From assembly GCF_026410255.1 (NCBI RefSeq), contig NZ_JAPMLL010000003.1, forward strand, positions 62,001 to 126,000: a stretch of 64,000 nt of DNA, in the 5' to 3' direction. The notes under the pieces were generated by a model that worked only from the letters and a program-made list of their open reading frames with translations, searched no databases and was not told the DNA's origin. A program made the position numbers and the translations under genes. This DNA comes from Xanthomarina sp. F1114. GTDB taxonomy: Bacteria; Bacteroidota; Bacteroidia; Flavobacteriales; Flavobacteriaceae. Below are positions 1-7,894 of this stretch, piece by piece; within the stretch, counting starts at the first letter, position 1; each line of letters opens with the position of its first letter.

Positions 1-168
1 CCTAGTGGTCTTGTTAGCACCATAGCTGGTAGTTCCCCAGGTTATACAGACGGAACAGGAGCAAGTGCACAATTTTATTTCCCTCTTAAAATAATAATAG
101 ATAGCCAAGACAATCTTTATGTTTCGGATAGAAATAATAACAAAATTCGCAAAATTACTCCAGAGTAA
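1..168 (+). CDS. NHL-repeat-type protein, C-terminal end (partial)
   Basis: The open frame enters from the left edge and ends at TAA 166-168, giving the last 55 residues. They contain a segment like the turns of NHL/SMP-30 beta-propellers: a Val-Ser-Thr-Ile-Ala-Gly start, a Phe-Pro pair, then DNLYVSDRNNNKIRKI, the typical NHL blade with Leu-Tyr-Val-Ser-Asp and Lys-Ile-Arg. Such proteins are usually secreted or surface-attached binding scaffolds. It sits just upstream of the lipoprotein group and may belong to it, but the N-terminus with any signal peptide is outside the window. Confidence 0.75.
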   Translation, partial: PSGLVSTIAGSSPGYTDGTGASAQFYFPLKIIIDSQDNLYVSDRNNNKIRKITPE

Positions 169-298
169 ATACTAACTTTTATCAAAACCAATAATCTGCT
201 TTATAATTAAAAGTAGAAATGCGACTAGTAAATTGGTTCAAGTCGGAATTAATACTGAACAAACAAAACCTCAAACTATCACTAAAAATAATTGAAAA

Positions 299-1522
299 AT
301 GAAAGCACAACAAAATTATTTTAAAATTCTACTACTATTACTCTGTGCTGGCTTTGCCTTAAACAGTTGTCGTAGCGATGATGACAACCCTGCGCCAACA
401 ACCACATACCAAATTGGCATAACAGCTTCGCCAAGTGAAGGTGGAACCGTTTCTCCACAAAGTGGTGCGTTTGAAAAAAACCAACAAATAGAACTAACTG
501 CCACCCCAAATACGAGTTGGCAATTTAAAGAATGGCAAGGCAATGTTACTGGTACCGACAACCCCATGCAACTTACCGTAGATGAAGCAAAAACCGTAAC
601 AGCTGTTTTTGAAAGAGACTTATTTTATCTAGCAGATAACGGCGTTACTATCATGGCTCCTGAGGCTGCCGTTGGGGACACTGGCGTTATTAATGGCATA
701 ACCTACACCAAACGTACAGTAGACCAAATTACTCCAGAAAATGCTGAAACAACATGTACCACTGACATTACTGATATGTCACAACTATTTAAAGACAAAA
801 CTACGTTTAACGGAGATATCAGTCATTGGGACGTGAGCAACGTAACAGTCATGCGCGCAATGCTTAGTGGTGCTAGCACCTTTAATCAAGACCTCAATAG
901 CTGGAACGTGAGCAATGTAACGCAAATGGATAGAATGTTTAGTGGTGCTGTCGCTTTTAACGGAAATATTAGCAACTGGAATGTAAGTAGTGTAACGACA
1001 ATGGAGCACATGTTCCGTCATGCTAATAGCTTTAACGGAAATATTAGCAACTGGAATGTGAGTAACGTAACGCTTTTCAAAAGTATGTTTAATGATGCTA
1101 GTATCTTTAACAGTGACCTCAGCAACTGGAACGTAAGCAGTGCAACGAATATGACTGCAATGTTTTACGATGCCAGCTCCTTTAATCAGAACCTCAATAA
1201 CTGGGATGTGAGCCATGTAACGGAAATGACTAGTATGTTTTCTAATGCCGAAGAATTTAACGGAAACATAAGCAACTGGGACGTAAGCAATGTTACAATG
1301 ATGCAATACATGTTCTGGAGAGCTACCAGTTTCAATCAAGACATCGGTAATTGGGATGTAAGTAATGTTACTGACATGAAATGGATGTTCCGAAATGCAA
1401 CCAATTTTAACCAAAACTTAACTGGGTGGTGCGTAACCAATTTAGCTACCGAACCCACAGATTTTGCCTTAAACAGTGCCTTAACTAACAGTAACAAACC
1501 AGTTTGGGGGACTTGTCCTTAA
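299..1522 (+). CDS. BspA-family repeat surface lipoprotein (DUF285), 8 repeats
   Basis: A 407-residue lipoprotein. The signal peptide ends in a lipobox with Cys24, followed by Arg-Ser-Asp-Asp-Asp, which resembles the Bacteroidota lipoprotein export signal that sends lipoproteins to the outer leaflet. Residues about 36-105 look like a divergent InlB B-repeat (ITASPSEGG, then FKEWQG and TAVFE). After a linker of about 65 residues come eight exact 25-residue DUF285/BspA repeats (173-372) with the core WDVSNVT..M..MF..A..FNQ, and a closing half repeat with GWCVTN. It probably acts as a surface adhesin or binding scaffold; no enzyme motif is visible. The next gene is a clear paralogue. The ligand is unknown. 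Confidence 0.9.
   Translation: MKAQQNYFKILLLLLCAGFALNSCRSDDDNPAPTTTYQIGITASPSEGGTVSPQSGAFEKNQQIELTATPNTSWQFKEWQGNVTGTDNPMQLTVDEAKTVTAVFERDLFYLADNGVTIMAPEAAVGDTGVINGITYTKRTVDQITPENAETTCTTDITDMSQLFKDKTTFNGDISHWDVSNVTVMRAMLSGASTFNQDLNSWNVSNVTQMDRMFSGAVAFNGNISNWNVSSVTTMEHMFRHANSFNGNISNWNVSNVTLFKSMFNDASIFNSDLSNWNVSSATNMTAMFYDASSFNQNLNNWDVSHVTEMTSMFSNAEEFNGNISNWDVSNVTMMQYMFWRATSFNQDIGNWDVSNVTDMKWMFRNATNFNQNLTGWCVTNLATEPTDFALNSALTNSNKPVWGTCP
815..1414 (+). repeat. Eight in-frame 75-bp tandem repeats (BspA/DUF285)
   Basis: Residues 173-372 are eight units of exactly 25 residues, so the DNA is a 75-bp periodic array. The units share the Trp-(Asp/Asn)-Val-Ser-Asn-Val-Thr core and a Phe-Asn-(Gln/Gly) end. 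They differ at many silent and coding positions, so the array is old rather than freshly expanded. The periodicity also produces a long antisense open frame, which is not a gene. Confidence 0.9.
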
Positions 1523-1589
1523 ACAAGAACGGTATCCAATAAACACGTTTAAAACAAAAAATTAATATGAATAACTTAAAAATAAAATT

Positions 1590-2588
1590 ATGAAAAACCT
1601 ACAAACAGCCTTTAAACCTTTAATTTTAATGTTTGCTATGGCTTTTGTTTTTACAAGTTGTAGTAGCGATGATGATAATTCTGCGCCAACAACCACTTAC
1701 CAAATTGATATAACAGCTTCGCCAAGTGAAGGTGGAACTACACTACCACAAAGTGGTGATTTTGAAAAAGATCAACTAATAGACTTAGCCGCAATACCAG
1801 CAGACGGTTGGCATTTTAAAGAATGGCAGGGCGATGTAACTGGTGCTGAAAATCCTAAACAAATAACAGTTGATGCAGCTAAAAACATAACGGCCGTATT
1901 TGAAAGAGACTTATTTTATCTAGCAGATAACGGCGTTACTATAATGGCTCCTGAGGCTGCCGTGGGAGATTCAGGTATAATAAACGGTATAGTTTATACC
2001 AAACGTACCGCCGACCAAATTACCCCAGAAAATGCAGCGACTACCTGTACCAGTGGCATAGAAGATATGCGTGGTTTATTTGATACTGAAGCTTTTTTTA
2101 ATGAAGACATCAGCCATTGGGACGTGAGCAACGTAACAGATATGAGTGGCATGTTTTATTTTGCGTATGAATTCAACCAAGATATTAGCCATTGGGATGT
2201 AAGCAACGTAACAGATATGAGTACTATGTTTGGAGAAGCTTCCAGTTTCAACCAAGATATTAGCCAATGGAATGTGAGTAACGTTACTGATATGTATAGT
2301 ATGTTTTTCTTTGCAGGCAGCTTTAACCAAGATATTAGCCAATGGGATGTAAGCAACATACCAAGTATGAGTAGTATGTTTGAGGGAGCTTCCAGTTTTA
2401 ACCAAGATATTGGAAACTGGAATGTAAGCAATGTATCAAACATGGCTTATATGTTTTCTTCTGCAACCAACTTTAACCAAGACCTCTCTGGTTGGTGTGT
2501 AACCAACATAGTCACTGAACCCACTAATTTTGCATCAAACAGCGCACTAACCAATAATAATAAACCAGTTTGGGGTACATGCCCGTAA
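1590..2588 (+). CDS. BspA-family repeat surface lipoprotein (DUF285), 5 repeats
   Basis: A 332-residue paralogue of the preceding gene, 67 bp downstream. The lipobox Cys is again residue 24 and is followed by Ser-Ser-Asp-Asp-Asp. The InlB-like domain (about 36-105) and the linker before the repeats are nearly the same as in the neighbour, for example FERDLFYLADNGVTIMAPEA in both. Here only five 25-residue DUF285 units follow (173-297), then the same GWCVTN closing unit. This points to a local tandem duplication followed by change in repeat number. The expected location is the outer-membrane surface; the role is probably adhesion or binding, with no catalytic motif seen. Confidence 0.9.
   Translation: MKNLQTAFKPLILMFAMAFVFTSCSSDDDNSAPTTTYQIDITASPSEGGTTLPQSGDFEKDQLIDLAAIPADGWHFKEWQGDVTGAENPKQITVDAAKNITAVFERDLFYLADNGVTIMAPEAAVGDSGIINGIVYTKRTADQITPENAATTCTSGIEDMRGLFDTEAFFNEDISHWDVSNVTDMSGMFYFAYEFNQDISHWDVSNVTDMSTMFGEASSFNQDISQWNVSNVTDMYSMFFFAGSFNQDISQWDVSNIPSMSSMFEGASSFNQDIGNWNVSNVSNMAYMFSSATNFNQDLSGWCVTNIVTEPTNFASNSALTNNNKPVWGTCP
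2106..2480 (+). repeat. Five in-frame 75-bp tandem repeats (BspA/DUF285)
   Basis: Residues 173-297 form five units of 25 residues beginning Asp-Ile-(Ser/Gly). The units are more alike than those of the upstream paralogue: the first two share 14 consecutive residues, which suggests more recent expansion or homogenisation. The array starts at the same residue number as in the upstream gene. Confidence 0.88.
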
Positions 2589-2690
2589 AGCGGGCATCAA
2601 TATATGACAAATCTTTTAGACAGATCATTAAATTGATTTACAACAAATACAATTAGAAAAACACAATATTAATCACCTAAATAAATAAAC

Positions 2691-3899
2691 ATGAAAAACT
2701 TACAAATGAATTTTAAACCTATAATACTTTTACTATTAATTGGCTTTGCTTTTAGTAGTTGTAGTAGTGATGATGACCCGATAGACGAACCCACAACTGG
2801 ACTAGAAACCAAACTATTAGCCTGCAACTCCTTTCAGAGTAATAATGTAGATGCTATTCTCTTACTAGAAAATAGAAATGATGGCGTTGATTATATTATT
2901 GATTGCGTTGTTTCTGTAGAAGTCGACCTAAAAATTGAACCAGGCGTTGTTATTGAGTTTACCGATGGATCAGGAATGAATATTCGATCTGGCGGTTCCT
3001 TAATTGCAGAAGGAACACAAAACAAGATGATAACCTTTACAGCAGAAACGAAACAAAAAGGTGCTTGGAAAGGTGTTATTTCTTCTAGCCAAAGTGTCAG
3101 AAATCGTTTAGATTATGTAACTATGGAATATGCTGGAGGCGGTCAATTATCTAGTAACTTTGAACCGGCCATTTTAACTCTTGAACGAGATGCGACTTTT
3201 AAATTAAATAATGTTACCATTAAAAACAGTTTAAACTATGGTTTTGTTGCAACTTCTAGAGGTTATAACATGGAGTTAAATAATGTTACAATCTCCGACT
3301 GTGACATACCTGCTTATGTAGTTACAAATGTTGTAAGTGATATCTCTGGAGGAGATTTTACAGGAAACACAACAGATGTCATTAGATTAAGTGCTGGTAC
3401 AAATGGTGCTATTGGAACAAGCCAAACATGGAAAAACTTAAGTGTACCATATCGTACTGCACATGATATTATTATTGTAGATGGAGCTCAGTTAACTCTA
3501 GAGCCTGGTTTAACTTTAGAATTTGAAGATAATATAGGCTTAGAATTAGATAAGATATTTGACGATGGGAGTTCAATAGTTGCTGTAGGTACTCCAACAG
3601 AACCTATTACTTTTACTGGCGCTACAAAACAAGCAGGAGCGTGGAAATCACTTTCAATTCGACGCACGTCATCTTTATTTACTGAATTTAACAATGTTAT
3701 AATTGAATACGCTGGTGGTTCTGGAGCTGGTGGCGCTATTGGCATGTGGGTAAATCCTGTCCTAACCGTTACTAATACAACCTTTAAAGATATAAATGGT
3801 TGTGCTTTATTCAACAAATATAATCCAACAAATCCCAATCTTACACAAAGCAATAATACAACAGAAAATGTAAGTGGCGGACTTCTTTGCGGAGAGTAA
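2691..3899 (+). CDS. Surface lipoprotein with right-handed beta-helix-like domain
   Basis: A 402-residue lipoprotein with a signal peptide very close to that of the upstream gene, lipobox Cys24 and the Ser-Ser-Asp-Asp-Asp export signal. The mature part has two related halves, each starting with a motif like LKIEPGVVIEF or LTLEPGLTLEFED, then G(S/T)P.EPITFTG and GAWK. This pattern is typical of right-handed parallel beta-helix proteins. No catalytic residues of pectate lyases can be assigned. It is the third gene of the lipoprotein group and shares the export cassette but not the ectodomain. Function unknown; a surface binding or carbohydrate-related role is possible. Confidence 0.8.
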   Translation: MKNLQMNFKPIILLLLIGFAFSSCSSDDDPIDEPTTGLETKLLACNSFQSNNVDAILLLENRNDGVDYIIDCVVSVEVDLKIEPGVVIEFTDGSGMNIRSGGSLIAEGTQNKMITFTAETKQKGAWKGVISSSQSVRNRLDYVTMEYAGGGQLSSNFEPAILTLERDATFKLNNVTIKNSLNYGFVATSRGYNMELNNVTISDCDIPAYVVTNVVSDISGGDFTGNTTDVIRLSAGTNGAIGTSQTWKNLSVPYRTAHDIIIVDGAQLTLEPGLTLEFEDNIGLELDKIFDDGSSIVAVGTPTEPITFTGATKQAGAWKSLSIRRTSSLFTEFNNVIIEYAGGSGAGGAIGMWVNPVLTVTNTTFKDINGCALFNKYNPTNPNLTQSNNTTENVSGGLLCGE

Positions 3900-3974
3900 T
3901 TAAAGCATGAAACTTTTTTCGGTTTATAAAATGAAAAATAAAGTGACTAAAAAACAATAAACAATTCTAAACTA

Positions 3975-4036
3975 AAGCATCCTAGTATTTAAAGTAATAC
4001 ATATTTACTTCTAAAAACTAAGATGCTTATTTTTTT
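3975..4036 (+). terminator. Likely terminator after the beta-helix lipoprotein gene
   Basis: An inverted repeat (3975-3986 with 4017-4028, one mismatch) encloses a loop of about 30 bases that can itself partly fold. A run of T follows from 4030. The long loop lowers confidence, but the position before a new gene with its own leader fits. Confidence 0.45.
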
Positions 4037-4180
4037 GAACTATATAAATAACTGAGTTTTTTTTCACTTGTGATTTAAAAATTAACAAGATACTATGTTA
4101 ACCCTTTCTTTTTATATCTATAAAAGCATGAACGATTATATATTCCTAAAAAAAATAAATTAACCCAAATAAAATTAATT

Positions 4181-4888
4181 ATGAAAAAATTACAAACAAC
4201 TTTCAAGCCTTTAATACTTTTACTATTAGTTGGCTTCGCTTTTAGTAGCTGCAGTAGTGATGATGATAGCGCTCCTGCAAACCAAGCACCAAATATATTT
4301 AATGTTACAGATGTGTCTAATGATGCCGATTTACAACCCCAACTATCTTGGGAATCAGCAACCGACCCAGAAAATGATGCCATAACTTATCAAGTGTATT
4401 TAGATACACAAAACCCACCACAAACAAGTATTGCTAGTAACCTGAATACAACATCATATTCCACGCAAACAGACTTACAACCTGAAACCACGTATTACTG
4501 GATGGTTGTGGCAAAAGATACTCATGGAAATACAACACAAAGCAATATAGATAGCTTTAAAACTAGAGAACTGACTACTGGTGAAATCCTTGTAGGAAAA
4601 TGGTATTTTGAAGGTCAGGCCGGTGCACCAGCACCTTCTGAATGCAAAAAAAACTCATTCATTAATTTCACGGATAGCTTATCTTTTCAATTAAGCAATT
4701 ATGACGAAAACACAAATGGAGATTGTGTTTTAATGAATAGCGAAAACGGGACTTATACTATTATTGATGAATTTCAATTTGAAGTTACAATAAACAACAA
4801 TACTGATATTTGGAACATTCAATCCATATCCACAACTGAACTTGTAGTAAATATTAGTGGGACTATTGGAACCTTTGTTAAGGAATAA
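4181..4888 (+). CDS. Surface lipoprotein with FnIII and lipocalin-like domains
   Basis: A 235-residue lipoprotein. The signal peptide again matches the group, with Cys24 followed by Ser-Ser-Asp-Asp-Asp. Residues about 35-132 form a fibronectin type III-like domain (LSWESATDPENDAITYQVYLD, then TYYWMVVAKD). Residues about 136-235 resemble the bacterial lipocalin-like domain: it opens with LVGKWYFEG and has GTYTIIDEFQFEVTINN before a final beta strand. A surface protein that binds a small ligand is the best guess. It is the last of four genes sharing one export cassette and is followed by a strong terminator. Confidence 0.82.
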   Translation: MKKLQTTFKPLILLLLVGFAFSSCSSDDDSAPANQAPNIFNVTDVSNDADLQPQLSWESATDPENDAITYQVYLDTQNPPQTSIASNLNTTSYSTQTDLQPETTYYWMVVAKDTHGNTTQSNIDSFKTRELTTGEILVGKWYFEGQAGAPAPSECKKNSFINFTDSLSFQLSNYDENTNGDCVLMNSENGTYTIIDEFQFEVTINNNTDIWNIQSISTTELVVNISGTIGTFVKE

Positions 4889-4906
4889 AAACAGCAACCA
4901 TACAGA

Positions 4907-4945
4907 AAAAGCCATTTCAACAAGAAGTTTGAAATGGCTTTTTTT
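4907..4945 (+). terminator. Rho-independent terminator closing the lipoprotein group
   Basis: A perfect 12-bp inverted repeat (4909-4920 with 4929-4940) around an 8-base loop, followed by a T run at 4939-4945. It lies 20 bp past the stop codon and separates the lipoproteins from the arsenosugar-type operon. Confidence 0.9.
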
Positions 4946-5140
4946 ATTCCTTAAATTAAGATTTAGTTTTTATTTTAATGTAAATTAAATCTGCTATGAT
5001 TGATAAAGTTACAGACATATAAATCTACGAACTTTATTCTATTAGATTTTTCTTTTTACATCATCTTTACTTTTTTTATGTAAACTTTAATAGACAACTC
5101 CGACATAAATTGGTACATTCATCTTCCAAAAGTAAAAACT

Positions 5141-5476
5141 ATGCAAAAGACATATTACGATCCAGCTGATCTTAGAAAATTTGGTAAAATCTCAGAATGG
5201 AACGAAGAGCTTGGCTCAAAATTTTTCGAATATTATAATTCTGTTTTTAAAGAAGGAAAACTTTCAGAAAGAGAAAAATCGTTAATCGCCTTAGCTGTAG
5301 CCCATACCATTCAATGCCCTTATTGTATTGATGCCTATACTGGAGATGGTTTACAAAGAGGAATTACCAAAGAAGAAATGATGGAATCTCTACACGTAGC
5401 TTCGGCTATTCGTGGTGGCGCTTCTTTAGTTCATGGCGTCCAAATGATGAATAAAGTGAATAAATTAGATGGCTAA
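5141..5476 (+). CDS. ArsS-associated AhpD/carboxymuconolactone-decarboxylase-like protein
   Basis: A 111-residue single-domain protein of the CMD/AhpD fold. The redox pair is visible in HTIQCPYCIDAY (Cys-x-x-Cys), with an acid a few residues upstream and a His in the preceding helix, as in AhpD-type peroxidases. The whole length matches the peroxidase-like family regularly found beside ArsM/ArsS genes (TIGR04169 type, from memory). The next gene, 56 bp on, is arsS. The probable job is thiol-based redox protection or handling of an arsenical intermediate in the cytoplasm, but no activity has been fixed for the family. Confidence 0.85.
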   Translation: MQKTYYDPADLRKFGKISEWNEELGSKFFEYYNSVFKEGKLSEREKSLIALAVAHTIQCPYCIDAYTGDGLQRGITKEEMMESLHVASAIRGGASLVHGVQMMNKVNKLDG

Positions 5477-5532
5477 GGTTAAAACCTTTTCTTCATTTAT
5501 TTAGTAAGAATTATAAAAAGACATTCCAATTA

Positions 5533-6609
5533 ATGGCAACAAAATCCCTACATAAACTAGGAAGTGATTTAGCACAAAGTAATAAGCAATTAAAAATACT
5601 CTCTAACGGTATCTTTAAAAATGGTGAATTACCAACGTTTAAAAATAAAATATCTGAGTCGGGTCAATTCCCTCTTAGAGCAAAAAAATTAGAGATTTTA
5701 CAAATTAATGTTGGCTATATGTGTAATCAAGTTTGCGATCATTGCCATGTAGATGCTGGACCAGACAGAAAAGAAATCATGACAAGAGACACCATGAAAC
5801 AGTGTCTTGAGCTTATAAAAAAATCTGAAGCTCATACCTTAGATTTAACTGGTGGCGCGCCAGAAATGAATCCAGATTTTAGATGGTTTGTAGAGGAGGC
5901 CGCAAAAGTTGGAATCAAAGATTTTATTGTACGCTCCAATCTAACCATTATTAGAGCCAACAAAAAATATTACAATTTACCAGACTTTTTTAAAAAACAC
6001 AATATTCACGTAGTCTCCTCAATGCCACATTGGACTAAAGGAAAAACAGACAAGCAAAGAGGTTCTGGCGTTTTTGATAAATCGATTAAAGCTTTACAGG
6101 ATTTAAATGCCGTTGGCTACGGAATGCCAGGTAGCCATTTAAAATTAGATTTAGTTTACAATCCTTCAGGTGCATTTTTACCAGGAAATCAGGCAGCTAT
6201 GGAAAAAGACTTCAAAAAAGCTTTACTTGAAGATTTTAATATTCAATTCCACAATCTGTTTGCTATTACAAATTTACCAATTGCACGTTTTTTAGATTAT
6301 CTAATTGCAAGCGACAATTACGAAGATTATATGTATTCCTTAGTGGAAGCCTATAATCCTGCAGCTGTTTCAAACCTTATGTGTAAAAACACATTATCCA
6401 TTAGCTGGGATGGTTATTTATTTGATTGCGATTTCAATCAAATGCTGGAACTACCTGTAAACAGTAAATCGAAACATGTTTCAGAGTTTAACCAAGAACT
6501 ATTGGAAGGACGAAACATTGTTATTTCCCAACACTGTTACGGCTGTACGGCTGGTGCTGGAAGCAGTTGCCAAGGGAATCTAATTCCTGCAAAAGCAGGA
6601 ATCTCTTAG
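5533..6609 (+). CDS. arsS: Arsenosugar biosynthesis radical SAM protein ArsS
   Basis: A 358-residue radical SAM enzyme. The cluster motif is Cys64-x3-Cys68-x2-Cys71. The C-terminal Cys-rich domain has HCYGCTAGAGSSC with Cys335, Cys338 and Cys346, the signature of ArsS (TIGR04167 type; some homologues carry selenocysteine here, but this gene has a plain TGC codon). ArsS transfers the 5'-deoxyadenosyl group of SAM to dimethylarsenite to give a 5'-deoxy-5'-dimethylarsinoyl adenosine, the base of arsenosugars. The last ten residues (from Asn349) are encoded by a palindromic element and look added to the usual end. The arsM partner is not seen nearby. Confidence 0.9.
   Translation: MATKSLHKLGSDLAQSNKQLKILSNGIFKNGELPTFKNKISESGQFPLRAKKLEILQINVGYMCNQVCDHCHVDAGPDRKEIMTRDTMKQCLELIKKSEAHTLDLTGGAPEMNPDFRWFVEEAAKVGIKDFIVRSNLTIIRANKKYYNLPDFFKKHNIHVVSSMPHWTKGKTDKQRGSGVFDKSIKALQDLNAVGYGMPGSHLKLDLVYNPSGAFLPGNQAAMEKDFKKALLEDFNIQFHNLFAITNLPIARFLDYLIASDNYEDYMYSLVEAYNPAAVSNLMCKNTLSISWDGYLFDCDFNQMLELPVNSKSKHVSEFNQELLEGRNIVISQHCYGCTAGAGSSCQGNLIPAKAGIS
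6583..6602. repeat. Palindromic element forming the 3' end of arsS
   Basis: ATTCCTGC and GCAGGAAT form an 8-bp perfect inverted repeat around AAAA. It encodes the Ile-Pro-Ala-Lys-Ala-Gly-Ile-Ser tail of ArsS, a peptide often seen where a dispersed palindrome runs into the end of a gene. I noticed no second copy in this window. Confidence 0.6.
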
Positions 6610-6710
6610 CTATGATTACACAAAACACGCTCACAGAAACCCTTATTCCAGTCTACCCGTTTCGGATAGATAGGAAAAACTTTTAGCTTAGCGAAGCTAA
6701 TCTCATAAGT

Positions 6711-7211
6711 ATGAAACCACAAATCGTCTTTATATTAACACTCTTTTCAGTTATTCAGATAGGCTTTTCTCAGGAATCCCTGTCTGAATTATTAAAAAAG
6801 CACAATACACATCAAATCCCTTATATCTCTGTTGAAGAATTAGCTATGCCTAAAACAAAAGCCATTATTTTAGATGCCCGCGAGTATGAAGAATACCAAG
6901 TAAGTCATCTAAAAAATGCTGTTTTTGTTGGCTTTAATGATTTTAATTTAGAAAACACCAGCAAACAAATTAAAAACAAACAACAGACTATAGTGGTTTA
7001 TTGTTCGCTAGGAATTCGCTCCGAAAATATTGCTGAAAAACTTTCAAAAGCAGGCTATACCAACATCTACAATCTATACGGAGGTGTTTTTGAATGGAAA
7101 AACAAAGGCTTTGATGTCTATGATACCAATGAAACCAAAACTGAAAAGGTTCATGCTTTTTCTCCCGAATGGAGTAAATGGCTAACTTCAGGAAAAAAAG
7201 TTTTTAAATAA
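6711..7211 (+). CDS. Periplasmic rhodanese-like protein
   Basis: A 166-residue protein with an N-terminal signal peptide (hydrophobic to about residue 19, ending Gly-Phe-Ser-Gln) and one rhodanese domain, about 45-135. The family motifs are present: ILDAREYEEYQVSHLKNA, the active-site loop VVYCSLGIRS with Cys98, and YNLYGGVFEW. Rhodanese domains carry persulfide sulfur on this Cys. It is the third gene of the arsenosugar-type operon, 8 bp before the next gene. A sulfur- or arsenic-transfer role in the periplasm is an inference from context; the C-terminal 30 residues are not part of the domain. Confidence 0.85.
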   Translation: MKPQIVFILTLFSVIQIGFSQESLSELLKKHNTHQIPYISVEELAMPKTKAIILDAREYEEYQVSHLKNAVFVGFNDFNLENTSKQIKNKQQTIVVYCSLGIRSENIAEKLSKAGYTNIYNLYGGVFEWKNKGFDVYDTNETKTEKVHAFSPEWSKWLTSGKKVFK

Positions 7212-7219
7212 TTTAATCC

Positions 7220-7894
7220 ATGGGAATATTAAGTACAAAAGACACAAATAGTGCTAATGATATGAATTTCGATTTTCATTTTCCAACCTCTAAAAAAGCC
7301 ATCATCATTTTTGCTAGAAATCCTGAACTAGGAAAATGTAAAACCCGTTTAGCAGAAACTATTGGAGACCATGCTGCTTTAAACGTATATAAATATTTAT
7401 TACAACATACGGCTAATATCACCGAAAAAGTAACAGCAGATAAATTTGTGTTTTACTCCGAACATATTCATAAAAACGATATTTGGGATGAAGATATCTT
7501 TATAAAAAAACTCCAACAAGGCTCAGATTTAGGTGTAAGAATGAAAAATGCTTTTTTGGAGCTATTTAATTCCGGATATGAGAAAATAGTTATTCTGGGA
7601 AGTGATATTTTAGATTTAAAATCAGAACATATCTCCAAAGCATTTCATACATTAGACACACAGGATGTTGTTATTGGTCCAGCTTTTGACGGAGGGTATT
7701 ATTTACTGGGAATGAAACAACTTCATCCTCATATTTTTGAAAATAAACGCTGGGGAACCCATACAGTTTTAAAAGATACTTTAGAGGATTTAAAACAGTT
7801 AAACACCTACCAATTAGAAACATTAAATGACATTGACACTTTTGAAGACCTCAATAAAAATAACATACTTAAAGAATTAATTACCAATGATTAA
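7220..7894 (+). CDS. TIGR04282-type arsenosugar-associated glycosyltransferase (DUF2064)
   Basis: A 224-residue nucleotidyl/glycosyltransferase-like protein. It has the N-terminal nucleotide-binding motif FARNPELGKCKTRLA, the acidic ILGSDILDL motif at mid-length and the GPAFDGGYYLLG motif, all typical of the DUF2064/TIGR04282 family (transferase 1, radical-SAM/selenodomain associated). A second in-frame ATG at 7262 would remove 14 poorly conserved residues and may be the true start. It overlaps the phosphorylase gene by 8 bp. The likely role is transfer of a sugar or nucleotide unit during arsenosugar assembly; the exact substrate is unknown. Confidence 0.85.
   Translation: MGILSTKDTNSANDMNFDFHFPTSKKAIIIFARNPELGKCKTRLAETIGDHAALNVYKYLLQHTANITEKVTADKFVFYSEHIHKNDIWDEDIFIKKLQQGSDLGVRMKNAFLELFNSGYEKIVILGSDILDLKSEHISKAFHTLDTQDVVIGPAFDGGYYLLGMKQLHPHIFENKRWGTHTVLKDTLEDLKQLNTYQLETLNDIDTFEDLNKNNILKELITND

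Noticed and set aside
785-1414. 209-codon open frame antisense to the first BspA gene
   Set aside because: It follows the 75-bp repeat exactly and has no leader or family; it is a by-product of the periodic coding sequence. The same holds for the antisense frames at 2076-2443.
815-1414. Regular 75-bp repeats as a possible CRISPR array
   Set aside because: The units are contiguous, in frame and protein-coding, without unique spacers.
6535-6609. Selenocysteine in ArsS
   Set aside because: The position that is Sec in some homologues is a TGC Cys codon (Cys346) here; no in-frame TGA is present.
6683-6700. 7-bp hairpin before the rhodanese gene as a terminator
   Set aside because: There is no T run and the operon continues; at most it is an RNA structure in the leader.
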